From Gemmatimonadota bacterium (GTDB taxonomy: Bacteria; Gemmatimonadota; Gemmatimonadetes; Gemmatimonadales; GWC2-71-9): a DNA stretch of 37,496 nucleotides. Position 1 is the first letter of the stretch, and each line of letters begins with the position of its first letter. Below the pieces are notes generated by a model. That model made no database searches, was not told the origin of the DNA, and saw only the letters and a program-made list of their open reading frames with translations. This document shows positions 1 through 5,899 of this stretch, piece by piece. The translations under genes and the position numbers were made by a program. Location of the stretch: NCBI GenBank assembly GCA_025357945.1, contig JANYLJ010000071.1:1-37496 (forward strand). The letters run 5' to 3'.

Positions 1-190
1 TGATCTCCTTGAGGAAGCGCTCGGCGCCGATGACGGCGGCGAGTTCGGGGCGGAGCACCTTGATCGCGATCTTGCGATCGTGTTTGAGATCCTCGGCGAG
101 ATACACCGTCGCCATGCCACCGGCACCGAGTTCGCGCTCGAGTAGATAGCGGTCGGAGAGAGCCTGTTGGAGCCGTACCGGTGCGGTCAT
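1..190 (-). CDS. Ser/Thr protein kinase, N-terminal part (runs off left edge)
   Basis: Only the first 63 codons are in the window, read leftward from the ATG at 188-190. They encode the N-lobe of a Hanks-type kinase: the glycine-rich loop [11 protein letters not shown], followed by the ATP-binding lysine in [10 protein letters not shown]. The start is placed as in the other kinases here, about 20 residues before the glycine-rich loop. The protein would phosphorylate Ser/Thr of unknown targets. The C-terminal sensor type (propeller or TPR) lies outside the window. The N-lobe sequence ([12 protein letters not shown]) matches the two propeller-type kinases in this window more closely than the two TPR-type ones, so a propeller kinase is the better guess. 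Confidence 0.9.
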   Translation of the reverse strand, partial: MTAPVRLQQALSDRYLLERELGAGGMATVYLAEDLKHDRKIAIKVLRPELAAVIGAERFLKEI

Positions 191-311
191 GCCGAGGGTC
201 TCGGAAAGGATGCGGGGTGGGGTGCTGGCTGACGGTCAAATGTATCGCGGATTGAGCGGCCGACGGGCAATGGTACAACGGTGACGGAGAAGCTCCCGGA
301 GGGAGGCTCAA

Positions 312-340
312 TTGACCATGATTGTTGACTATAGTAAACT
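312..340 (+). promoter_or_regulatory. Promoter/operator candidate of the Phd-VapC pair
   Basis: An 8-bp perfect palindrome ACTATAGT at 328-335 sits in a slightly longer imperfect one (324-339). It overlaps a good -10-like hexamer TATAGT (330-335), a natural place for autorepression by a Phd-type antitoxin. A TTGACC at 312-317 lies 17 bp from an alternative -10, TAAACT (335-340). Either reading puts the transcript start within a few bases of the ATG at 348, giving a very short or absent leader. The palindrome is seen; its binding role is inferred. Confidence 0.4.
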
Positions 341-347
341 TGGCGCC

Positions 348-605
348 ATGGCACCACAGTTACCCGAATCCATCAGCGTCTCCAAGTTCAAGGCCACCTG
401 TCTCGCCGTGCTGGAAGAGGTCCGGCGGAGCGGGCGCAGCATCCTGATCACCAAGCGAGGGGTGCCGATCGCCGAACTGGTACCACCGTCCGCGGCCACA
501 CGCGGCTCCGGGTGGATGGGGTCGATGGCCGGAACCTGCGAGATCATCGGCGACATCGTCTCGCCGATCATGGACCTCGACGAATGGGATGCGTGGCGCG
601 AGTGA
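348..605 (+). CDS. Phd/YefM-family antitoxin
   Basis: This is a short antitoxin (85 aa from this start) of the Phd/YefM family, which binds its own operator and neutralises a partner toxin. The core ISVSKFKATCLAVLEEV followed by ITKRGVPIAELVPP is the usual N-terminal DNA-binding fold of this subgroup; the C-terminal tail, ending MDLDEWDAWRE, would wrap the toxin. The start is uncertain. ATG 348 fits family lengths and the promoter hexamers. In-frame TTG 312 and ATG 318 lie 5 and 11 nt after a strong GGGAGG (301-306), so a form 10-12 residues longer is possible. The stop overlaps the GTG start of the toxin (GTGA, 602-605), indicating translational coupling. Confidence 0.85.
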   Translation: MAPQLPESISVSKFKATCLAVLEEVRRSGRSILITKRGVPIAELVPPSAATRGSGWMGSMAGTCEIIGDIVSPIMDLDEWDAWRE

Positions 606-997
606 AGCTCCTCCTCGACACCCATATCTGGTTGTGGAGCGTGATCAGCCCGAAGCGGATCCCGCGTCGCGCCGCCCGGGAAATCGAATCAGCCAGGAAC
701 GAACTCTGGCTCTCGCCGATGAGCGTTTGGGAAACCGCGTTGCTGCTCGAGCGCGGCCGCCTCAAGGTGAAGGGCGATCCGCTCCGATGGCTCGATCAGA
801 TGCTCGCCGCGTCGGTTTTTCGGGAAGCCTTGTTCACCCGCGATGTGGCGACACGCGCCGCCGAGGTCCGGCTCCCGCATCGTGATCCGGCCGATCGGTT
901 GCTGGTTGCCTCCGCGTTGGTGCACGGCCTCACCCTGGTCACCGCCGATCAGCAGCTCCTCGATAAGGCTCCGTGCGCGGTGCTGCGGGAGCGGTAG
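602..997 (+). CDS. vapC: VapC-type PIN-domain toxin ribonuclease
   Basis: This is a PIN-domain protein of 131 aa, the usual VapC length. The first acidic residue is in KLLLDTHIWLW, an internal acidic residue is in MSVWETALL, and the third cluster is HRDPADRLLVASALVHGLTLVTAD, so the metal-binding acidic centre looks complete. VapC toxins cleave RNA (tRNA or rRNA) when not bound by antitoxin. The GTG start at 602 is preferred to upstream in-frame starts because it overlaps the antitoxin stop and begins directly at the first beta-strand of the domain. The pair appears intact although it stands next to decayed genes. Confidence 0.9.
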   Translation: MKLLLDTHIWLWSVISPKRIPRRAAREIESARNELWLSPMSVWETALLLERGRLKVKGDPLRWLDQMLAASVFREALFTRDVATRAAEVRLPHRDPADRLLVASALVHGLTLVTADQQLLDKAPCAVLRER

Positions 998-1006
998 GTT
1001 GGTCGA

Positions 1007-1298
1007 TCACCGCGTGCCGCCCCGGCCGGTGAGTTCCTCGAACCGATTCTCGACGACCACCACCGCGAATTTCTCGAGGCTGAAACGCCCGGCAATCCGG
1101 GTCATTGTCGGTCGTCCTTCAGCATCGGAACGCAACCCGGCCGCTGCGCATGGAGCGAGAGTTGCCGGACCAGGGGCCCGAGCCGCGGGTGCGCCAGCAA
1201 TGGCTCGAGCTCGCGCACCACGTTTGTGCCGATCGCCGTCGGGCCCGTTTCCGCCTCGATATTGCGCCGCAGAATGTCGGCAATCGCGTCCTCGTCAC
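1007..1298 (-). pseudogene. Relic of a TPR-type kinase 3' end plus a propeller-kinase-like tail
   Basis: Read leftward, 1298-1102 encodes about 65 residues nearly identical to the C-terminus of the TPR kinase at 5703-8006 (for example AIADILRRNIEAETGPTAIG and RPGCVP...KDDRQ), ending in TGA at 1102-1104. An ATG overlaps that stop (1103-1105) and opens a 32-codon frame to 1007 containing EKFAVVVVENRFEEL, which resembles the VVVENWF C-terminus of propeller kinases. No kinase domain or upstream TPR region remains, and the homology stops at about 1298, where another truncated gene begins on the opposite strand. Confidence 0.75.
1038..1298. repeat. 261-bp direct repeat, copy 1
   Basis: Aligns without gaps to 5639-5899, in the same orientation, with about 19 mismatches counted by eye (about 93% identity). 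The match covers the last roughly 65 codons of the TPR kinase and some 60 bp beyond its stop, so the duplicated unit is a DNA segment rather than just a coding domain. Confidence 0.85.
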
Positions 1299-1308
1299 GC
1301 CGTCTGGC

Positions 1309-1652
1309 GAGCGCGGCGTCCTTTCCTCGATTACGGGAATACCGAGGCCTGCTGGCGTCCCTTCACCCGCGAACCAGATTGGCAGCGGCTCCGGGATTCC
1401 CTCGCGGCGCTCGGCGTCGCGAAACTTCCCGACCAACTACTTGTGGCGCACACCCGCCAGCTCATCTGGGACGGCTGGAACGTGACGGTCGAGATCCGCG
1501 ACGGGGAGAAGTACCGGTGGTACAGCTACGAGAATCCGAACGCATACACCGACAAGGAGGATCGTCAGGCCTATGCGGTCGCCGGTGCCCTCCGCATGGT
1601 CTCCGATCTCATTCGGCCGAAGGACGCTGAGCCCCTTCCCGTGTCCCATTGA
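1309..1652 (+). pseudogene. 3' fragment of an unrecognised gene, 5' end missing
   Basis: About 110 codons with strong coding character, with no ATG near the start and a left end fused to the kinase relic. Recognisable stretches include FLDYGNTEACWRPFTREPDW, LIWDGWNVTVEIRDGEKYRW and AYAVAGALRMVSDLI, ending at TGA 1650-1652. I do not recognise the family; the soluble, aromatic-rich sequence gives no membrane or catalytic motif. The frame stays open far to the left, but there it runs through VapC in the wrong frame and through the opposite-strand kinase relic, so the upstream part is not genuine. Confidence 0.6.
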
Positions 1653-1743
1653 TGCCGATTGGCGCCCGCGCCCGCCCGCGCACGTCGGCCCTCTTCGTGG
1701 AAGGTTTGAACCCTCAGCTTCTCGAACCTCACGAGCGAAATCC

Positions 1744-2013
1744 ATGGAAATCCGCGAAGCGATCCGCACCCGCCGGTCCGTCCGCCAGTTCACCAACCGG
1801 CCCATCGGCCGTGCCGATATCGAACGACCGCTGGAAGTCGCGGTGCGGGGCCGGGATCATCGCATGACGCAACCCTGGCACTTCTACGTCCTCGGGCCGA
1901 AGGCCCGTCGCGCCTACGGCGAGGCCCTGGGCGCACGCAAGGCAAAGCGAGTGGACGACCCCCGGACTCGCGTGGCGGTGGGAGTGTCCGAACTGCGTGG
2001 CTACCGTAACTGA
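1744..2013 (+). pseudogene. Truncated nitroreductase-family gene
   Basis: Encodes 89 aa starting MEIREAIRTRRSVRQF, the standard N-terminus of FMN-dependent nitroreductases (the RRSVR motif contacts FMN phosphate), then MTQPWHFYVLGPKARRAYGEALG. Family members are normally 180-220 aa with a second FMN- and dimer-forming half. Here the sequence departs from the family at about 1960 and stops at 2013. The segment before MTQPW also reads GRDHR where an alanine/proline/asparagine-rich stretch would be expected. It is most likely a decayed gene, as are its left neighbours, and no function should be assumed. Confidence 0.75.
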
Positions 2014-2046
2014 ACGTCCATGTGGGTGACCGGCGACTTCAGGTGA

Positions 2047-4005
2047 TCAGGCCGCCTCGGCCGCCGCGCCCCGGCGCAACATCCACCGGTAGAGCCAGAC
2101 GATCGCCGCCACGAAGCCCAGCAACCCGAGCCAGGGTGCGGCGGCGAACGTCTTCGGCACCAGGCCGATCGGCGCCTCCTTTGAGGTCGCGACAATCAGC
2201 CCGGCGTTGATCACGCCCCACAGGCTCTCGCCGACGATCAACCCCGACGCGACGAGCGTGCCGAGTCGCGCGGTCCGCCCGGGGTTGGGTGTCGCCTTGG
2301 CCCGGCCGTCAAACCAGTGCGAGATCACCGCGCCCACCACCACCGCGAAGGTCGCCGACATCGGCAGGTAGATCCCGATCCCGACCGCGAGCGGCGGAAT
2401 CCGGAGCTTGTTCATCCTCCCGAGTACGCTGTCGAGCAGAATCAGCCCCACACCGATGAGCGCGCCGATTCCGATCATGTTCCATTCGAGTTTGCCGCCG
2501 ATGACCCCCTGCGCCAACGCCGCGATCAGCGTCGCCTGCGGGGCCGGGAGCGGATTGAGCGCCACCACGCCGACGTTCGCCGCACCGGCAAAGCCGTACG
2601 CCCTGGCGAGCAGGTTGAGCACCACCGGAATCACCAGCGCGCCGGCACCGACGCCGACGATCAGCGCGATCTGCTGGCGCATCGGCGACGCGCCGACGAG
2701 CTGGCCCGTCTTCAGGTCCTGCAGGTTGTCGTTGGAGATCGTGGCGCAGGCGAACACGATCGCCGTGACGAAGAGGGCAAAGGCCACCAGGGCGGGCCGC
2801 GTCGCATCGGTGGGCACCACTACCAGCACCAGCAGCGACGCGCACACGACGATGGAAAGAATACCGACGCCCGAAATCGGGCTGTTCGACGCCCCGATGA
2901 GCCCCGCCATGTAGCCGCAGATCCCGGCGATCAGGAAGCCCACCAGCAAGACGAACGGCACCGCCACCAGGGTCAAGCGCCAGGCATGCGGCGCGAGTAC
3001 GGTGGACCGCGCAAAGGTGAACGCGAGGCAGCCGGCGATCACGGCACAGCCGATGGTCAACGCGAGAATCCACCGCGGTGAGAGATCCCGGTCCCGGTCG
3101 TCGTCACTCGCCGCCTTGCGGGAGGCGGCGAGCGTGCTCACCAGGCCGCCGAGCACCGGTTTCGCAAGCGTGGCGAGGGTGTAGATGGCGGCGATCCCGA
3201 TGGCACCGGCGCCGATGAACCGCACTTGCGTGCTCCAGACCGTGAGCGTGTGGTGGGCAAGTGTCACACCGGCGGCGGCAGGCTGCATCGCGGTCAGGAT
3301 CGGCACCGCGACGCCCCACGAGAGCACGAGTCCGATCAGCATCGCCATCCCGACCGACAGCCCGACGAGTTGTCCCACGCCGAGCAGCGCCAGCGACCAC
3401 GCGACGTCGTACCCACTGGACGCGCCAGCGCCGAGGCCGACGAACCGGGTGACTTCGGCTGCGGCGACGCGCGTCGACGTGAGGATGGCGAGTCCGCCCG
3501 ATGCCACCGTGCCGAGCATGACCGCGACGAGCCCTTCGCGCGCCTCGCCGGTGTCGTCCTTCACCTCGCCGCGCGTGCCGGACCCGACCTTGAGCACCTC
3601 GGCGGCGGCGACGCCTTCGGGATAGGGAAGGTCGGAGGTGGTGACTAGGGCGCGGCGCAGCGGAATGGTGAACAGCACGCCGAGCACGCCGCCGCTCACG
3701 CAGACCAGGAACGACTGCCAGAAGGGGAACCCGGTCCACCAGCCGACGATGACGAGTCCCGGGAGGACGAAGATGATCGCCGAGAGCGTACCGGCGGCGG
3801 AGGCCACGGTCTGGACGATGTTGTTCTCGAGGATGGACGAGTCCTTCACCGCGCTCAGGATGGCCATGGACATGACGGCCGCGGGGATGGAAGAGGCGAA
3901 GGTGAGGCCGACCTTGAGTCCGAGGTAGACGTTGGCGGCGGTGAAGATCGTCGTGATCAGGGCGCCAAGGATCAGGCCGCGGATGGTGAGTTCTTTGGGT
4001 TTCAT
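2047..4005 (-). CDS. OPT-family oligopeptide transporter
   Basis: A 652-aa polytopic inner-membrane protein, almost entirely hydrophobic segments with short loops. It starts KPKELTIRGLILGALITT and ANVYLGLKVGLTFASSIPAA, the N-terminal signature of bacterial OPT transporters. The internal DNLQDLKTGQLVGASPMRQQ motif is also characteristic. Members take up oligopeptides or metal-chelate complexes driven by protons; the substrate here cannot be read from sequence. ATG at 4003-4005 is the natural start. It lies 40 bp downstream of a kinase relic and may be read from the upstream leftward transcript. A 14-bp palindrome GTCGCTGAAGCGAC (4015-4028) lies just upstream and could be an operator. Confidence 0.92.
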   Translation of the reverse strand: MKPKELTIRGLILGALITTIFTAANVYLGLKVGLTFASSIPAAVMSMAILSAVKDSSILENNIVQTVASAAGTLSAIIFVLPGLVIVGWWTGFPFWQSFLVCVSGGVLGVLFTIPLRRALVTTSDLPYPEGVAAAEVLKVGSGTRGEVKDDTGEAREGLVAVMLGTVASGGLAILTSTRVAAAEVTRFVGLGAGASSGYDVAWSLALLGVGQLVGLSVGMAMLIGLVLSWGVAVPILTAMQPAAAGVTLAHHTLTVWSTQVRFIGAGAIGIAAIYTLATLAKPVLGGLVSTLAASRKAASDDDRDRDLSPRWILALTIGCAVIAGCLAFTFARSTVLAPHAWRLTLVAVPFVLLVGFLIAGICGYMAGLIGASNSPISGVGILSIVVCASLLVLVVVPTDATRPALVAFALFVTAIVFACATISNDNLQDLKTGQLVGASPMRQQIALIVGVGAGALVIPVVLNLLARAYGFAGAANVGVVALNPLPAPQATLIAALAQGVIGGKLEWNMIGIGALIGVGLILLDSVLGRMNKLRIPPLAVGIGIYLPMSATFAVVVGAVISHWFDGRAKATPNPGRTARLGTLVASGLIVGESLWGVINAGLIVATSKEAPIGLVPKTFAAAPWLGLLGFVAAIVWLYRWMLRRGAAAEAA

Positions 4006-4045
4006 CGTCCGCTCGTCGCTGAAGCGACGGCTCGGCTGGTGTCGC

Positions 4046-4285
4046 TCATGGCTTCCCCGGCCGCGCGGGTATCGGCCACCGCGCGGAGCTGGTACATAGC
4101 CCCTGCCCCATCCGCTTCACGACGGCGATGAATCGTGGTTCCGAGTGCAGCAGAATGAACGTCGGGTCGCAGCCGACGGCGGTCACGGCGAGGTAGACCG
4201 TGGCCATGCCGCCCGCGCCGAGTTCGCGCTCGAGGCGGTAGCTACTGCTAAGGGCGGCAGCGAGTCGGGTACCAGCATCGATCAT
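4046..4285 (-). pseudogene. Kinase relic: N-lobe start fused to a TPR-kinase-like tail
   Basis: The 79-codon frame opens with a normal kinase N-terminus (LAAALSSSYRLEREL, then [11 protein letters not shown]). It jumps without a frameshift into DPTFILLHSEPRFIAVVKRMG, which looks like the last TPR helix of TPR-type kinases (compare DPLRADPRFEALKKRL at the end of the kinase ending at 16742). The ATP-binding lysine, catalytic loop and DFG motif are all absent, so it cannot be a kinase. An internal deletion of a TPR kinase that preserved frame is the simplest explanation. It lies 39 bp after the AbiEii-like gene and 40 bp before the OPT gene. Whether the short peptide is made is unknown. Confidence 0.7.
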
Positions 4286-4324
4286 GGCGCTCGTTTCTCC
4301 CCTTGGTGAGTCCCTGCCGGTTCC

Positions 4325-5143
4325 TTACTCGGCCAACTCCGTGCGCTCGCTGGACAGCCTCGGCAGCACCCCGCCCGGGGTGCCGAAGTGTGGCACCACG
4401 TCTGCGGTTGGCATCTCGTTGGGCAGCGGCATAACGAATCGCTGCTGGACAGGCGACCAGTACAGACAGCCGATCTCATCAGGCGGTCGGCTTCGGCAAA
4501 AGGACTCCGCGCCCTCGAGTGCAGCGCGCCAGCTCTCCTTCGCCGCGACGAGGTCGAAAGGCACCCGCAAATCGAGCCGCGAGAAATCCTCGGGGTGGTA
4601 GCGACCTCGACGCTTGAGCAACTCGAGCAACGAAAGCGGGGTGAAGCCGGGGTCCTTTCCGACGGCGGCCCAGCAGAGTGCGCCGAACGGCAGGATGCGG
4701 TCGTGCACGAAGAGCACATCGACGAAGTCGCGGGGTTCATCCCGGCCGACCAAGGCCAGCGCCTTGTTGACGCCCAAGTCGACTGGGTGCAGCAATAGTC
4801 CGCCGCGAGGATCGCGTACCAGCGGCATGAATCGCCACGCCGAATCGTGGGCCCAATCCACCCGGGTTGCCGCATCCCCCCGCGCCACGATGGCGCGCAC
4901 GAAGCCCGGCTGACTGAGCGTGACGGTCAGAGTATAGCCCGCCGCCTCAATCTGCGTGCGGTCACGAGCGAAAGCTGACGCGACGCGCTCGACGGAATCG
5001 TGGAAGAAGTTCAGGTCGCGACTGAACCGCGTCGAGTTGGGCTCGAAATGGAGCGCGGCCCCACCGGCGAGATAGCCCGTCTCCTCGGGTGGTTGCGTCG
5101 CGAGATCGGCGAGCAACTGTTGCTGGAAGTCCGTCAGCGGCAC
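4325..5143 (-). CDS. AbiEii/AbiGii-like nucleotidyltransferase toxin
   Basis: A 272-aa protein of the nucleotidyltransferase AbiEii/AbiGii toxin family. The segment GYLAGGAALHFEPNSTRFSRDLNFF corresponds to the family GG(T/A)AL...R.S.DLDFF nucleotide-binding motif; here the second acidic position reads DLNFF, with Asn in place of the usual Asp. HPVDLGVNKALALVGRDEPRDFVDVLFV matches the family's K..AL..R...RDF.D motif. Characterised AbiEii toxins transfer nucleotides to RNA and cause growth arrest or phage abortive infection. The GTG start (5141-5143) overlaps the end of the small upstream gene by 10 bp, so the two are co-translated. The Asn substitution could weaken catalysis, but the rest of the fold is intact. 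Confidence 0.85.
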   Translation of the reverse strand: MPLTDFQQQLLADLATQPPEETGYLAGGAALHFEPNSTRFSRDLNFFHDSVERVASAFARDRTQIEAAGYTLTVTLSQPGFVRAIVARGDAATRVDWAHDSAWRFMPLVRDPRGGLLLHPVDLGVNKALALVGRDEPRDFVDVLFVHDRILPFGALCWAAVGKDPGFTPLSLLELLKRRGRYHPEDFSRLDLRVPFDLVAAKESWRAALEGAESFCRSRPPDEIGCLYWSPVQQRFVMPLPNEMPTADVVPHFGTPGGVLPRLSSERTELAE

Positions 5144-5397
5144 AGCCGCGCCGCCACGATCCAGGCCTCTCGGGTGCCGTGCTTCATCAACTGCTCGGCG
5201 ACCCAGGCGACATCATCGCGGGCAATGATCAGGTCCGGGCGATACGACCAGAAGCAGTCGGCATAGAAGCGACGGAACGCACGCCGTGCCTCGCGCACCC
5301 GCACCATGTTCCGTGCGGCGTTGGGATCGAGCGTCCGCCGGCTCTTGAGGCCACCACGACGGCCGATCCCGGCCAGGTACTTCCGGACAATTGACAT
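5134..5397 (-). CDS. Small partner protein (putative antitoxin) of the AbiEii-like toxin
   Basis: 87 aa, strongly basic, beginning SIVRKYLAGIGRRGGLKSRR and continuing LDPNAARNMVRVREARRAFRR. The GRRGG.KSRR...A..M...R stretch looks like a nucleic-acid-binding or flexible basic segment, and the C-terminal half (DLIIARDDVAWVAEQLMKHG) is helical and acidic. It is not the classical AbiEi wHTH antitoxin. Its place upstream of, and overlapping, the toxin gene suggests that it is the cognate antitoxin or regulator. The ATG at 5395-5397 lies exactly where the promoter hexamers predict transcription to start, which supports this start and implies a leaderless message. Confidence 0.75.
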   Translation of the reverse strand: MSIVRKYLAGIGRRGGLKSRRTLDPNAARNMVRVREARRAFRRFYADCFWSYRPDLIIARDDVAWVAEQLMKHGTREAWIVAARLCR

Positions 5398-5403
5398 CGG
5401 TCA

Positions 5404-5432
5404 ATCATAGTCTGCTTATGATGTAACGTCAA
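5404..5432 (-). promoter_or_regulatory. Sigma70-type promoter of the AbiE-like operon (leaderless)
   Basis: On the minus strand TTGACG (5432-5427) and TATGAT (5409-5404) are separated by exactly 17 bp, each one base from consensus. Six bases lie between the -10 hexamer and the ATG at 5397, so the expected +1 is the A of the start codon. There is no room for a Shine-Dalgarno sequence. Confidence 0.7.
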
Positions 5433-5445
5433 TCTCGAGACCAAC

Positions 5446-5574
5446 TTAGAGCAGCAATTCGTCGGCTGGTATCGGTTGGCCGGCTTTGGGGTCGTGATTG
5501 AGACCCCCGGCGAGATAGACCGTGGCCATGCCGCCGGCACCGCGGGGCTCGAGCGGCACTACCCGCGCCGTCAT
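5446..5574 (-). pseudogene. Kinase N-lobe relic
   Basis: A 42-codon frame from ATG 5572-5574 carries the glycine-rich loop [19 protein letters not shown] and then runs into unrelated sequence to TAA at 5446-5448. No lysine, HRD or DFG follows. The first residues (MTARVVPLEP) no longer match a kinase N-terminus, so both sides have decayed. An AGGAGA lies 11 nt upstream of the ATG, perhaps left over from the intact gene. It sits directly upstream of the AbiE-like promoter. Confidence 0.65.
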
Positions 5575-5604
5575 GTCGTGGCGGTCTCCTGGCACGGCGG
5601 AAAT

Positions 5605-5699
5605 CTACCGCGTCCCGCGCGGCGGCATTGGGTCTCCGTCGAACCAATTCTCGACGACTACCACCGCGAATTTCTCGACGCTGAAACGCCCGGCAATCC
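5605..5699 (-). pseudogene. Relic of a propeller-kinase C-terminal tail
   Basis: Read leftward from just after the stop of the TPR kinase, one frame gives RFSVEKFAVVVVENWFDGDP before TAG at 5605-5607. Compare VLVENWFADLRARLKR and VVVQNWAHELQAR at the ends of the two intact propeller kinases. The frame has ATA where copy 1 of the repeat has the ATG overlapping the kinase stop, so it is not translated independently. It is probably what remains of a third gene that once followed the TPR kinase. Confidence 0.5.
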
Positions 5700-5899
5700 A
5701 GGTTATTGTCGGTCGTCCTTCCGGAACGGAACGCAACCCGGCCGCTGAGCATAGAGCGAGAGTTGCCGGACGAGGGGCCCGAGCCGCGGGTGGACCAGCA
5801 ATGGCTCGAGCTCCCGCACCACGCTCGTGCCGATCGCCGTCGGGCCCGTTTCCGCCTCGATATTGCGCCGCAGAATGTCGGCAATCGCACTCTCGTCAC
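5639..5899. repeat. 261-bp direct repeat, copy 2
   Basis: Partner of 1038-1298. This copy holds the intact 3' end of the TPR kinase and its 3' flank, so it is probably nearer to the source of the duplication. Confidence 0.85.

Noticed and set aside
512-604. An upstream ATG start for VapC at 512
   Set aside because: It would add 30 residues overlapping the antitoxin in another frame; the GTG at 602 starts at the first PIN strand and overlaps the antitoxin stop.
843-1652. A 269-codon plus-strand frame as one complete gene
   Set aside because: Its first half lies in the wrong frame of VapC and on the opposite strand of the kinase relic; only the last about 110 codons look coding.
5703-5717. 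Shared KDDRQ / DDDRQ ending of the TPR kinase and the propeller kinase at 14430 as evidence of a fused ancestor
   Set aside because: Four residues in different domain contexts; most likely coincidence.
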